This document shows positions 53,685 through 61,677 of a stretch of 64,000 nt of DNA, one piece after another. Under the pieces are notes generated by a model. It ran no database searches and had not been told where the DNA came from. It saw only the letters and a program-made list of their open reading frames with translations. Both the position numbers and the translations under genes were made by a program. The stretch's first letter is position 1; each line of letters begins with the position of its first letter. Location of the stretch: NCBI RefSeq assembly GCF_002014765.1, contig NZ_MUYT01000015.1, positions 1-64,000 on the forward strand. Direction: 5' to 3'. The DNA is from Lwoffella lincolnii (lineage in GTDB: Bacteria > Pseudomonadota > Gammaproteobacteria > Pseudomonadales > Moraxellaceae).

Positions 53685-54758
53685 TTAGCCACCCACCATG
53701 GACAAGTTTTGCATGATGCCACTGTTGTTATCCAACAAATGATGATGTTCAGGCTTAATTGGCATCAAGCGTTGTAATGTGGCGATTAGACCATGAACAT
53801 CGCCTGCCGTTAAAAACTGGCGAATGTCATAATTGGCCTGGTCAAATAAACACAAATGCACTTTGCCCAAACTGCTGACTCGCAAACGGTTACAACTGTT
53901 ACAAAACTGTGGTGCATATGGCTCAATGATGCCAATTTTGCCCATATAATCAGCATGATGATACTCAATGGCAGGCCCTGCATCATCAGCTTTTGGGGTC
54001 ATTATCCAACCATGGTCTAATAAATATCGCTGAATTATCTTACCGCTGGCATGTTGAGCAAAAAACAGCTCACGATTATCGCTGGTCTGCATAAATTCAA
54101 TAAAGCGATAAGTAACAGGACGGTCTTTAACATACGCCAATGCGTGCTGTAGATTATCAAAGGCAGTATCTGCCTTTAAAATACCATTGAGCTTTAAACG
54201 AATGTCTGTGGTTTCTAATAAGGTGTCCAAATCTTTAAGCAAAGTTGGCAACATATCAAACCCTGTGATTTGGCGAAAAACATCAGCATCAAAGCTGTCA
54301 ATACTGACATTTAATTGCGACAACCCTGCCGTTTGCCAAGCAGATAAATGCTTGGCAAGTTTATAGCCATTTGAGCTGACTGCCACAGTATTTAAGGTGG
54401 GATATTGACGAGCCAAGGCGATGATGTCCGCCAAATCACGGCGAATGCTTGGTTCACCCCCAGTTAGGCGAATTTTTTTTGTTCCAAGTATGCTAAAGCC
54501 ATCGAACAAAACCGCCATTTCATCAAGGGTCAGTTCATTATTTGGGCGTTTTTTGCCATGAGCAAGATAGCCATTTGGTAGGCAATAATCACAACGGAAA
54601 TTACAAAAATCGGTAACAGATAACCGAAGATAAGTTAGGCGACGCTGAAAATTATCAATCAAAGGCATCATGGGCGGATTGTGGCTGGCGATGGGCTGGC
54701 GAGATTGATGTAGACCAAGCCCAATATTGGCTGGTTGCATGATTGATAAGGTTTTCAT
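53685..54758 (-). CDS. moaA: GTP 3',8-cyclase (molybdenum cofactor)
   Basis: MoaA is the radical-SAM enzyme that starts cofactor synthesis with MoaC. The 357-residue product has the SAM cluster CNFRCDYC near residues 52-59, IRLTGGEPSIRRDL, the C-terminal cluster CNSCNRLRVSSLGKVHLCLF and the final GG. About 30 unconserved residues precede the fold, so a later start at MMPLIDNF is possible. It is the first gene of the minus-strand molybdenum run. Confidence 0.95.
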   Translation of the reverse strand: MKTLSIMQPANIGLGLHQSRQPIASHNPPMMPLIDNFQRRLTYLRLSVTDFCNFRCDYCLPNGYLAHGKKRPNNELTLDEMAVLFDGFSILGTKKIRLTGGEPSIRRDLADIIALARQYPTLNTVAVSSNGYKLAKHLSAWQTAGLSQLNVSIDSFDADVFRQITGFDMLPTLLKDLDTLLETTDIRLKLNGILKADTAFDNLQHALAYVKDRPVTYRFIEFMQTSDNRELFFAQHASGKIIQRYLLDHGWIMTPKADDAGPAIEYHHADYMGKIGIIEPYAPQFCNSCNRLRVSSLGKVHLCLFDQANYDIRQFLTAGDVHGLIATLQRLMPIKPEHHHLLDNNSGIMQNLSMVGG

Positions 54759-54853
54759 AAAGGTATCTTGCGTTAAGCGTTGCCTCGGTGATGGGTGAAT
54801 TGATACGGTAACAAATTTTTAATAAAATTACCATTCACCTAATAGTAAAATAC

Positions 54854-54871
54854 CTACCACTTTAGTGGTAG
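54854..54871. repeat. Perfect palindrome upstream of moaA
   Basis: CTACCACTTTAGTGGTAG is an 18-bp perfect or near-perfect palindrome (8-bp arms, TT centre) about 96 bases upstream of moaA. It could be a regulator site or an end hairpin of a lost IS200-type element. It does not show the folding expected of the Moco riboswitch by eye. Confidence 0.5.
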
Positions 54872-55107
54872 ATGGCTTTAATGGTGGACATCAAAGCTGA
54901 TTAATGCCCATGTGATGTCAAATGGTGATTTATCAAACACATGATGATGGTCATCAAAATAATCTTGAAACTTTTGCATGTCTTATTGGGATAAATTTTG
55001 GTTTTTTTGCTGAGTAATTAAAAAGCTGAGTAATTAAAAAAAATCAAAATCCTTGCAATGACGAAATTTGCCTTTGATTTGCACAAAATATAATTTTGCC
55101 ATATAAC
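54872..55107. other. AT-rich interval without clear gene
   Basis: Part of the 525-base gap upstream of moaA. It has a 17-bp near-duplication GCTGAGTAATTAAAAA at about 55010-55040 and no convincing coding frame. The moaA promoter should lie toward the 54900 side, but no good match stands out. Confidence 0.5.
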
Positions 55108-55266
55108 CTAACTGATAATATTTGCCGCATAAATATAATCAGCAAACGGTGGTTTTGGTTTGCCCAATAAGTGTGAAATGACCGCTGGCTTAAAATAACC
55201 GCCAACCAAATATGAATAATAAATCCAATAAAAAAGAAGCTTAATTTTTAAGTGTATCGAATACAT
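55108..55266 (-). CDS. Small hypothetical open frame (52 residues)
   Basis: A minus-strand frame runs MYSIHLKIKLLFYWIYYSYL then VGGYFKPAVISHLLGKPKPPFADYIYAANIIS. The first half is hydrophobic, like a membrane segment. No ribosome binding site or homologue is recognised. It may be the remnant of a longer membrane protein, divergent from the 55284 frame. Confidence 0.25.
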   Translation of the reverse strand: MYSIHLKIKLLFYWIYYSYLVGGYFKPAVISHLLGKPKPPFADYIYAANIIS

Positions 55267-55283
55267 TAAAAACCAATTCATCT

Positions 55284-55496
55284 TTGATTAAGACAGTCCA
55301 AGGAAAGATAGAACTTAAATATAAATACGATGGGATGGCTCTATATTTTAATGAGGTCTTAGGTTTAAATTTAGATGTCACCAAACCAGATTTTGCTTTT
55401 ATTGGAGATTATTATGTACATTGTAAGATACCAAATAAACATAAGATTAATTCCAATAAAGAAATGGCTGCTAAAGTCATTAATCAACAGCGTTGA
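55284..55496 (+). CDS. Small hypothetical protein (about 70 residues) or fragment
   Basis: The frame starts with TTG and reads IKTVQGKIELKYKYDGMALYFNEVLGLNL then DFAFIGDYYVHCKIPNKHK. An ATG at 55335 would give about 53 residues. It is charged and soluble and I do not recognise it. Lack of a good start suggests a truncated gene end. It lies between moaA and uvrA. Confidence 0.35.
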   Translation: MIKTVQGKIELKYKYDGMALYFNEVLGLNLDVTKPDFAFIGDYYVHCKIPNKHKINSNKEMAAKVINQQR

Positions 55497-55581
55497 TGGT
55501 CTGTCATAGATTTAATAACTTAGATTTTAAATAATAACTTAAATTTTAAATATAAAACCATTTTGCTTATTTCAACTTTGT

Positions 55582-58470
55582 TTACTCCAACATCTGCTTT
55601 AAAAACTGCCCAGTACGCGACAATGCAATTTGAGCCACTTGCTCAGGTGTGCCTTCAGCGATGATTTCACCACCACCTTTGCCCCCTTCAGGACCTAAGT
55701 CAACAATCCAATCTGCTGTCTTAATCACATCTAAATTATGCTCAATCACCACAATGGTATTGCCCTTATCACGTAAGGCATGCAAGATATTAAGCAATTT
55801 GGCAATGTCATGAAAATGCAATCCTGTGGTGGGCTCATCAAGAATATACAGCGTTTGCCCTGTGTCACGTTTGGCAAGTTCTCGAGCCAGCTTGACACGT
55901 TGGGCTTCGCCTCCTGATAACGTTGGGGCAGATTGTCCTAGACGGACATAGCTTAGTCCTACGTCTGTTAAAGCTTGTAGACGGCGATGAATGGCAGGAA
56001 TGGCGGCAAAAAATTCAGTTGCATCTTCCACCGTCATCTCCAACACATCGCTGATGGTCTTGCCTTTATAATGGATTTCTAGCGTTTCACGGTTGTAGCG
56101 TTTGCCATGACAGCTGTCACATGGTACGTACATATCAGGTAAAAAGTGCATTTCTACTTTAATCAGCCCATCACCTTGGCAAGTTTCACAGCGACCACCT
56201 TTGACATTAAAACTAAAACGCCCCGCTTGATACCCCCTTGCTCTGGCTTCTGGCACTTGGGCGAACAGTTCACGAATGGGTGTGAACACGCCTGTGTAAG
56301 TGGCGGGGTTGGAGCGTGGGGTACGCCCAATGGGACTTTGGTCAATGTCTACCATTTTGTCCAAATGCTCAAGCCCTGTGATGCTCTCGTACTGTTCGGG
56401 AACGAGCGTGCTGGCGTTGTTGAGTTGGGTGGCAGATATTGGCATTAAGGTGCGATTAATCAAGGTGGACTTACCAGAGCCTGATACACCAGTGACACAA
56501 GTCATGACTCCGATGGGTAATTTTAAATCCACAGATTTTAAGTTATTACCCATCGCACCTTTGAGTTCAATGTACATTGGCTGTTGTTTGGTTGCTTTTT
56601 GTTTGCCTGTGCCAATCTGTTGCTCTTGAGTTTTGGCAGAATGACGCACTTTGGGAACAGCGATTGATTTTTCTCCAGACAAATATTGTCCTGTTAAAGA
56701 TTCTTTGACCTTAGCGATTTGTTTGGCATTGCCTTCGGCAATCACTCGCCCTCCATGCACGCCTGCCCCCACACCAATGTCAATAATATGGTCAGCTTGG
56801 CGAATGGCGTCTTCGTCGTGCTCCACCACCAACACCGTATTGCCCAAATCTCTTAATCGAGTTAAGGTCTTAAGCAGGCGGTCGTTGTCTCGCTGATGCA
56901 GACCAATGGACGGCTCATCAAGCACATACATCACTCCCATCAATCCTGCCCCAATCTGACTGGCTAAGCGGATACGTTGAGCTTCACCACCTGATAAGGT
57001 TTCAGCACTTCTTGCCATGGTTAAATAATCCAACCCCACACTGACCAAAAAACCCAAGCGTTCGTTTATCTCCTTAATGATTTTATCGGCAATCTCACCA
57101 CGATGGCCATCAAGCTTAAGGTTGGCATGGTGGTTTTTGGCATCACCAATCGATAATTTCACAATATCGGCGATGGTGCGACCATCTACTTTCACATTGC
57201 GGGCAATTTCGTTCAGTCTTGACCCATCACAGACGTTACAGGTGGTGTCAGCCAAATATTTTGCCAACTCATCACGCACCAAATTGCTGGTGGTTTTGAC
57301 ATAACGACGCTCAAGATAAGGCAAAATACCTTCAAATGGTACGGTTTTATCCGTTTTGCGTCCACGTTCGTCGGTGAATTTAAAAGCAATTTTATCTTTA
57401 CCAGAGCCTTGTAAAATGATGTTTTGCTGTTTTTTGGATAACTCTTGCCAAGGCTTGTCCATACTGATGTCATAATGCTGACAGACAGTGGTTAATAGCC
57501 CAAAATAATAGGCATGGCGTTTGTCCCAACCATGAATTGCCCCTTGGTTTAGGCTTTTTTCTACATGGGTAATGAGCTTATCGGCACTAAAATATTGACG
57601 TTTGCCCAAACCATCACAGGCAGGACATGCCCCATAAGGGTTGTTAAAACTAAACAATCGTGGCTCAAGCTCACCCACCGCACGGTCACAAATGGGACAA
57701 GAATGTTTGGCAGATAACAACTGGTCGCCCCCATCAGCGTCATCAGCCCTGTCCATATGGTGCAATATCGCCAAATCTTGCCCCAACCGCAGGGCGGTCT
57801 CTAAGCTTTCTGCCACTCGGTTGCCCAAATCTTCACGCACCTTAAAGCGGTCAATCACCACTTCGATGCGGTGCTTTTTATTCTTCTGTAAGACTGGCAA
57901 GTTATCCATGTCATAGATATGACCATCAATACGCACTCGCACAAAACCTTGACCCATCAATTGTTCTAACAACAGCGTATGTTCTCCTTTGCGGTCTTGT
58001 ACCACAGGTGCCAATATCATCAGCTTACTGTCGATTGGTAACGCCATGATGTCATCTACCATCTCACTGATGGTCTGTGCCACCATCGGCTCGCCATGCT
58101 CAGGACAGTATGGGGTGCCTACACGGGCATACAACAGGCGTAAATAGTCATAAATCTCAGTAATTGTCCCTACCGTAGAACGTGGATTGTGGTTGGTGGA
58201 TTTTTGTTCAATGGCAATGGCGGGTGATAAGCCCTCAATGCTGTCCACTTCTGGCTTTTCCATTTGTGATAAAAACTGGCGTGCATAGGCTGACAAACTC
58301 TCGACATAACGGCGTTGCCCTTCAGCATACAGGGTATCAAAGGCAAGTGAGGACTTGCCAGACCCTGACAGGCCAGTGATGACCACAAACTTATCTCGTG
58401 GAATGTCAAGGTCAATGTTTTTTAGATTATGGGTGCGCGCCCCACGGATTTTGATGTGTTCATGTGCCAT
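55582..58470 (-). CDS. uvrA: Excinuclease ABC subunit A
   Basis: UvrA finds bulky DNA lesions and loads UvrB in nucleotide excision repair. The 962-residue product has two ABC ATPase modules (GLSGSGKSSLAF near 32; LSGGEAQRIRLA; GVSGSGKSTL; LSGGEAQRVKLA) and zinc fingers with CPICDRAVGELEP and CETCQGDG...CDSCHGKRYN. All key parts are intact. It is slightly longer than E. coli's 940. Confidence 0.98.
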   Translation of the reverse strand: MAHEHIKIRGARTHNLKNIDLDIPRDKFVVITGLSGSGKSSLAFDTLYAEGQRRYVESLSAYARQFLSQMEKPEVDSIEGLSPAIAIEQKSTNHNPRSTVGTITEIYDYLRLLYARVGTPYCPEHGEPMVAQTISEMVDDIMALPIDSKLMILAPVVQDRKGEHTLLLEQLMGQGFVRVRIDGHIYDMDNLPVLQKNKKHRIEVVIDRFKVREDLGNRVAESLETALRLGQDLAILHHMDRADDADGGDQLLSAKHSCPICDRAVGELEPRLFSFNNPYGACPACDGLGKRQYFSADKLITHVEKSLNQGAIHGWDKRHAYYFGLLTTVCQHYDISMDKPWQELSKKQQNIILQGSGKDKIAFKFTDERGRKTDKTVPFEGILPYLERRYVKTTSNLVRDELAKYLADTTCNVCDGSRLNEIARNVKVDGRTIADIVKLSIGDAKNHHANLKLDGHRGEIADKIIKEINERLGFLVSVGLDYLTMARSAETLSGGEAQRIRLASQIGAGLMGVMYVLDEPSIGLHQRDNDRLLKTLTRLRDLGNTVLVVEHDEDAIRQADHIIDIGVGAGVHGGRVIAEGNAKQIAKVKESLTGQYLSGEKSIAVPKVRHSAKTQEQQIGTGKQKATKQQPMYIELKGAMGNNLKSVDLKLPIGVMTCVTGVSGSGKSTLINRTLMPISATQLNNASTLVPEQYESITGLEHLDKMVDIDQSPIGRTPRSNPATYTGVFTPIRELFAQVPEARARGYQAGRFSFNVKGGRCETCQGDGLIKVEMHFLPDMYVPCDSCHGKRYNRETLEIHYKGKTISDVLEMTVEDATEFFAAIPAIHRRLQALTDVGLSYVRLGQSAPTLSGGEAQRVKLARELAKRDTGQTLYILDEPTTGLHFHDIAKLLNILHALRDKGNTIVVIEHNLDVIKTADWIVDLGPEGGKGGGEIIAEGTPEQVAQIALSRTGQFLKQMLE

Positions 58471-58629
58471 AAGAGAATCTTTTGTTGGGTGTTTTGTTCA
58501 TTTTGTTCAGTGAGCCATTGGGCAGATATGGGGTTAATGGGGGTAAACTCTGTTGCTTCAAGCAAAAAAAATAGATGACAAACCTAGGGCGTGCCTGTCA
58601 TTGACATTTTATCCAGCGTTGCCGTAAAA

Positions 58630-58650
58630 CCACCCACTTCAGGGGGTGGA
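58630..58650. repeat. Left-end hairpin of the IS605-like element
   Basis: CCACCCACTTCAGGGGGTGG forms a stem of CCACCC with GGGTGG (possibly one more pair) around eight bases. It is about 24 bases inside the proposed left cut site, where IS200/IS605 elements keep the hairpin TnpA binds. Confidence 0.7.
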
Positions 58651-58713
58651 TATAAGGCAACTCCGTAACCATGCTTACGCATCGACCGCTGTTTAGTGTG
58701 GCGTCCTTGCGTG

Positions 58714-58845
58714 TCAGCGACACTCATGTTCAATATACTGGCGGATAATCTCTACCTCCGCATCGCCACAACTGCCTACAAAATAAAATGCACATAAAGA
58801 TTGTACATAACTTGCCTACCACGTCTTAAATCGTTTGATACATAA
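58714..58845 (-). pseudogene. tnpA: tnpA relic: N- and C-terminal ends fused by internal deletion
   Basis: On the minus strand, SNDLRRGRQVMYNLYVHFI is the typical TnpA N-terminus. It is joined out of frame at GTAGGC (58779) to VGSCGDAEVEIIRQYIEHECR and a TGA, the typical TnpA end. About three quarters of the gene is missing, including the HUH motif, while the helix with the catalytic Tyr (RQYIEH) remains. It cannot make a working Y1 transposase. Confidence 0.85.
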
Positions 58846-58889
58846 TTAGACCAATGTATAATTAAAATACTACAACCATACCTAAACCC

Positions 58890-59993
58890 ATGAAAACCCT
58901 CAAGCTACGCATCAAAGACAAACACGCAAATCAGCTAAACAAAATAGCTGGCAGTGTTAACCATGTGTGGAACTACGTTAATGAATTAAGTTACAAGCAC
59001 CTACAACGCACAGGCAAATTCTTTAGTGCCTATGACCTAAATCAATACACCAAAGGCAGCGGTGAGTTATTGGGCTTACACTCCCAAACCATTCAAGCCA
59101 TCAACGAAACCCATGCCAAAAGCCGTAAGCAATTTAAAAAGGCTAAACTTAACTGGCGAACCAATAACCCAAAAGCCAAACGCAAATCACTCGGTTGGCT
59201 ACCATTTAAACAATCCGCCATTAAACACATCGCTACCCACCAAACAGGCAAAAAAGGATTAAAATCAACCCTACAGCTTAGTTTAGCCAAAGGGCAAAAG
59301 CTAATCATTGACCTATGGGACAGCCACAACCTATCACCATACCAAATCAACACCCTTGAGATAGTACAAGACAGCCGTAACCGTTGGTATGCCTGTATCA
59401 CCGTCAAAGACTACCCAAAACAGCCTTGTGGAACAGCCAGCGTTGGCATTGACCTAGGACTAAAAGACAGTGCCACCACCTCAAACGGTGACAAGCTGAT
59501 AACCAAACAAACGCAAAAATGGGCTAAAAAGCTTGCCATCGCCCAGCGTGCTAACAATAAAAAACGTATCAAAGCAATCCATGCCAAAATCAAAAACACA
59601 AGATTAGACTTAATTCATAAATTCACCACCCAATTAGTCAAAGACAATGCCCTAATTGTGGTCGGTGATGTTAAATCACGCTCATTCACGAACAAGAAAA
59701 CCAAACTCGCTAAATCAACATACGATGCAGGTTGGTTTGAACTTAAACGACAGCTGGATTATAAATGCAAGCATGCAGGTTGTCGTTTTGAAATCGTAAA
59801 TGAGAAATACACTACCCAAACCTGTTCGCACTGTGGCGATATGTCCAGTAGTCCGAAAGGTAGAGCAGGTTTGCGAATAAGAGAATGGACTTGTGCAAAG
59901 TGTGGCACATGGCATGATAGAGACATCAATGCCAGTCGGAACATTCTTGCGGTGGGGCTTCACCGTCTTGCAGAAGGAATCCCCGAACGATAG
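58890..59993 (+). CDS. tnpB: IS605-family TnpB RNA-guided endonuclease, rearranged RuvC site
   Basis: TnpB cuts DNA guided by a right-end RNA and aids IS retention. The 367-residue protein has an N-terminal helix-turn-helix region, RuvC-I Asp188 in GIDLGLKDS, a zinc ribbon (CSHC 312-315, CAKC 335-338) and RuvC-III Asp345 in DRDINASRN. At RuvC-II, where most TnpBs have E-D-L, this has VVGDVKSRS (Gly259). A Glu at 305 (FEIVNEKY) about 46 residues on fits the relocated-Glu variant known in some TnpB and Fanzor proteins. The frame is intact. Confidence 0.93.
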   Translation: MKTLKLRIKDKHANQLNKIAGSVNHVWNYVNELSYKHLQRTGKFFSAYDLNQYTKGSGELLGLHSQTIQAINETHAKSRKQFKKAKLNWRTNNPKAKRKSLGWLPFKQSAIKHIATHQTGKKGLKSTLQLSLAKGQKLIIDLWDSHNLSPYQINTLEIVQDSRNRWYACITVKDYPKQPCGTASVGIDLGLKDSATTSNGDKLITKQTQKWAKKLAIAQRANNKKRIKAIHAKIKNTRLDLIHKFTTQLVKDNALIVVGDVKSRSFTNKKTKLAKSTYDAGWFELKRQLDYKCKHAGCRFEIVNEKYTTQTCSHCGDMSSSPKGRAGLRIREWTCAKCGTWHDRDINASRNILAVGLHRLAEGIPER

Positions 59994-60010
59994 GGAGGGG
60001 AGGAAGTCAA
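59890..60010 (+). ncRNA. Candidate omega (guide) RNA at IS right end
   Basis: In IS200/IS605 elements the TnpB guide RNA runs through the 3' end of tnpB into the right end, with the guide from flanking DNA. Here the TCCCCGAACGATAGGGAGGGGA stem at about 59979-60001 and the AGTCAA end are present, so the guide would begin at CAGCACCAAAACATC. The 5' limit is arbitrary. By analogy only. Confidence 0.4.
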
Positions 60011-60137
60011 CAGCACCAAAACATCATCACACACCGCTAGATTTTCATGTCAATTTGCGTTAAAGTGAGGGTATATTTTTGATAATTTTTTTTGATAAAC
60101 TTTTGATAAATTACTTTTGATAAATTAAGGAAATTTT

Positions 60138-60803
60138 ATGCGAGGCGTTAATAAAGTCATCATCGTTGGCAACCTTGGGGCTGACCCAGAAGTACGTCAG
60201 TTTAATAATGGAGGCAATGTTACCAACATATCCGTTGCCACCAGTGAGCAATGGAATGACAAACAAACAGGAGAGCCTCGTGAAGCCACCGAATGGCATC
60301 GCATCAGTCTGTTTAACCGTCTGGGTGAAGTCGCTGCTCAATATTTGCGTAAAGGCAGTAAAGTGTATATCGAAGGCAGTCTGCGTACTCGTAAATATCA
60401 AGACCAAAATGGACAGGAGCGTTACATCACCGAAATCCGTGCTGACAACATGCAAATGCTTGACAGTGCCAACAGTGCCAGAGGCGGAGTCGCTAACCAA
60501 AATCATCAAGGCGGTTATCAAAGTGGTTATCAAGGCGGCCATCAAGGCTATGGTAACTTCCAAAACCAAAATGGCAACCCAAATGGCAATCAAAGTGGAT
60601 TTCAAAACCATCAAAACACTGCCAATGCCTATCAAAATAACAATAACAATAACAACTTTAACAACAACAATAACAATAACAACTTTAACAACACCGACAA
60701 TCACTCAGCCCAACAAGCAGGGCAAAACAATCAAAATCAACCCAAACCCAATAACGCCGTTGCCATGCAGCCAGCACCTGCCGATGAAGACATTCCGTTT
60801 TAA
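60138..60803 (+). CDS. ssb: Single-stranded DNA-binding protein
   Basis: SSB coats single-stranded DNA. The 221-residue product has the OB fold (MRGVNKVIIVGNLGADPEVRQ, EATEWHRISLFNRLGEVAAQYLRKGSKVYIEG) up to about residue 110. A long Asn/Gln/Gly-rich linker (about 120-205) with repeats of NNNNNF-type units follows, then the partner-binding tip DEDIPF. AAGGAAATTTT precedes the ATG. It lies just after the IS. Confidence 0.97.
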   Translation: MRGVNKVIIVGNLGADPEVRQFNNGGNVTNISVATSEQWNDKQTGEPREATEWHRISLFNRLGEVAAQYLRKGSKVYIEGSLRTRKYQDQNGQERYITEIRADNMQMLDSANSARGGVANQNHQGGYQSGYQGGHQGYGNFQNQNGNPNGNQSGFQNHQNTANAYQNNNNNNNFNNNNNNNNFNNTDNHSAQQAGQNNQNQPKPNNAVAMQPAPADEDIPF

Positions 60804-60830
60804 TGGTGGGTGTTAAGCGAGGATAATATC

Positions 60831-61301
60831 ATGGCAAAAAAGCCAGACAATCAGATTTGTGCCAATAAAAAAGCTCGGCACGAATATTTTATTGAAGAGA
60901 AGTTTGAGGCGGGGATTGCCCTACAAGGTTGGGAAGTCAAAGCCATTCGAGCAGGTAAGATGAGCATCACAGAAGCGTATGTGGTCTTCCGTGATGGTGA
61001 GGCATTTTTATTTGGGGCACATATTCAGCCGCTGTTATCCAGCTCTACCCACATCAACCCTGATAGCATTCGTACCCGTAAGCTGTTACTTCACCGTAAA
61101 GAGATTGATAAGCTGTTTGGTGCAGTCAATCAAAAGGGGTTTGCCTGTGTGCCGTTATCTTGCTACTGGAAAAAATCCATGGTCAAATGCCAAATTGCCT
61201 TGGCCAAAGGCAAAAAATTGCACGACAAACGCAAAACCCTAAAAGACAGAGACTGGGAACGCAGTAAAGAGCGTGGCTTTAAACAGCATTTGAATGGATG
61301 A
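60831..61301 (+). CDS. smpB: SsrA-binding protein SmpB
   Basis: SmpB brings tmRNA to stalled ribosomes. The 156-residue product has ARHEYFIEEKFEAGIALQGWEVKAIRAGK, ISEAYV-type ITEAYVVF, and the basic tail KLHDKRKTLKDRDWERSKERG that enters the mRNA channel. ATG 60831 has GCGAGGATAATATC upstream; the longer frame from 60810 is not conserved. No ssrA is seen nearby. Confidence 0.96.
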   Translation: MAKKPDNQICANKKARHEYFIEEKFEAGIALQGWEVKAIRAGKMSITEAYVVFRDGEAFLFGAHIQPLLSSSTHINPDSIRTRKLLLHRKEIDKLFGAVNQKGFACVPLSCYWKKSMVKCQIALAKGKKLHDKRKTLKDRDWERSKERGFKQHLNG

Positions 61302-61307
61302 CTTGAT

Positions 61308-61667
61308 TTAACCGTTTTGAATTGCTGCCCACGCCAACCACAACCACGCACCCATCATCAGTATGCCTCCGATGGGGGTGATTGCCCCCAACCACCTTGG
61401 CAAGCCTAAGGTCATGGCAAATAAACTGCCTGAAAAAATCAACATGCCCAGCTGCATCATCCACGCCATGCCCTGTGGATAATGCCAGCCCTTTATCAGT
61501 ATGCCCATCATAAGCAAGCCTAAGGCATGAAAAAACAGATACAGCGTGCCTGTGTGCCACCATGCTAACTGCTCTGAGTTGACGATGGATTTTAGCCCAT
61601 GAGCCCCAAATGCCCCAAGAGCGACAGCAACGCTAAGATTGATGCCAGCGATGGCAATCCAGTTCAT
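61308..61667 (-). CDS. DUF423 membrane protein (YgdD-like)
   Basis: The 119-residue product has four hydrophobic segments and the DUF423 motif LGAFGAHGLK near residues 17-26 and GTLYLFFHALGLL. The family has no agreed biochemical role. It is convergent with smpB by six bases and lies downstream of rpoH on the same strand. Confidence 0.9.
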   Translation of the reverse strand: MNWIAIAGINLSVAVALGAFGAHGLKSIVNSEQLAWWHTGTLYLFFHALGLLMMGILIKGWHYPQGMAWMMQLGMLIFSGSLFAMTLGLPRWLGAITPIGGILMMGAWLWLAWAAIQNG

Positions 61668-61677
61668 CAGTTGCCCC

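Larger units (their letters stand above)
58606..60010. mobile_element. IS200/IS605-family element with deleted tnpA
   Basis: The element carries a tnpA relic (minus strand) and an intact tnpB (plus strand), divergent as in IS605. TTGAC at 58601-58605 is a good target-adjacent motif. A left-end hairpin CCACCC...GGGTGG lies at about 58630-58650, and the right end TCCCC...GGGGA then AGTCAA ends at 60010, matching the copy at 1-57. Boundaries are inferred from IS605 biology (insertion 3' of the target, no duplication), not from an empty site. Confidence 0.75.

Noticed and set aside
54759..54960. A molybdenum cofactor riboswitch upstream of moaA
   Set aside because: Only the 18-bp palindrome folds clearly; the conserved multi-helix core of the Moco motif was not seen by eye. 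A covariance-model search would decide.
55262..55582. A CRISPR array or repeat cluster in AT-rich gaps
   Set aside because: No regularly spaced repeats of 25-40 bases with unique spacers were seen here or elsewhere in the window.
60640..60700. A regulatory repeat in ssb
   Set aside because: The AACAACAATAACAATAAC-type repeats are in frame and code for the Asn-rich linker common in SSB.
60111..60704. A 197-residue minus-strand frame over ssb
   Set aside because: It is antisense to the well-supported ssb gene and is made of Val/Ile-rich repeats that mirror the Asn-coding repeats of the SSB linker.
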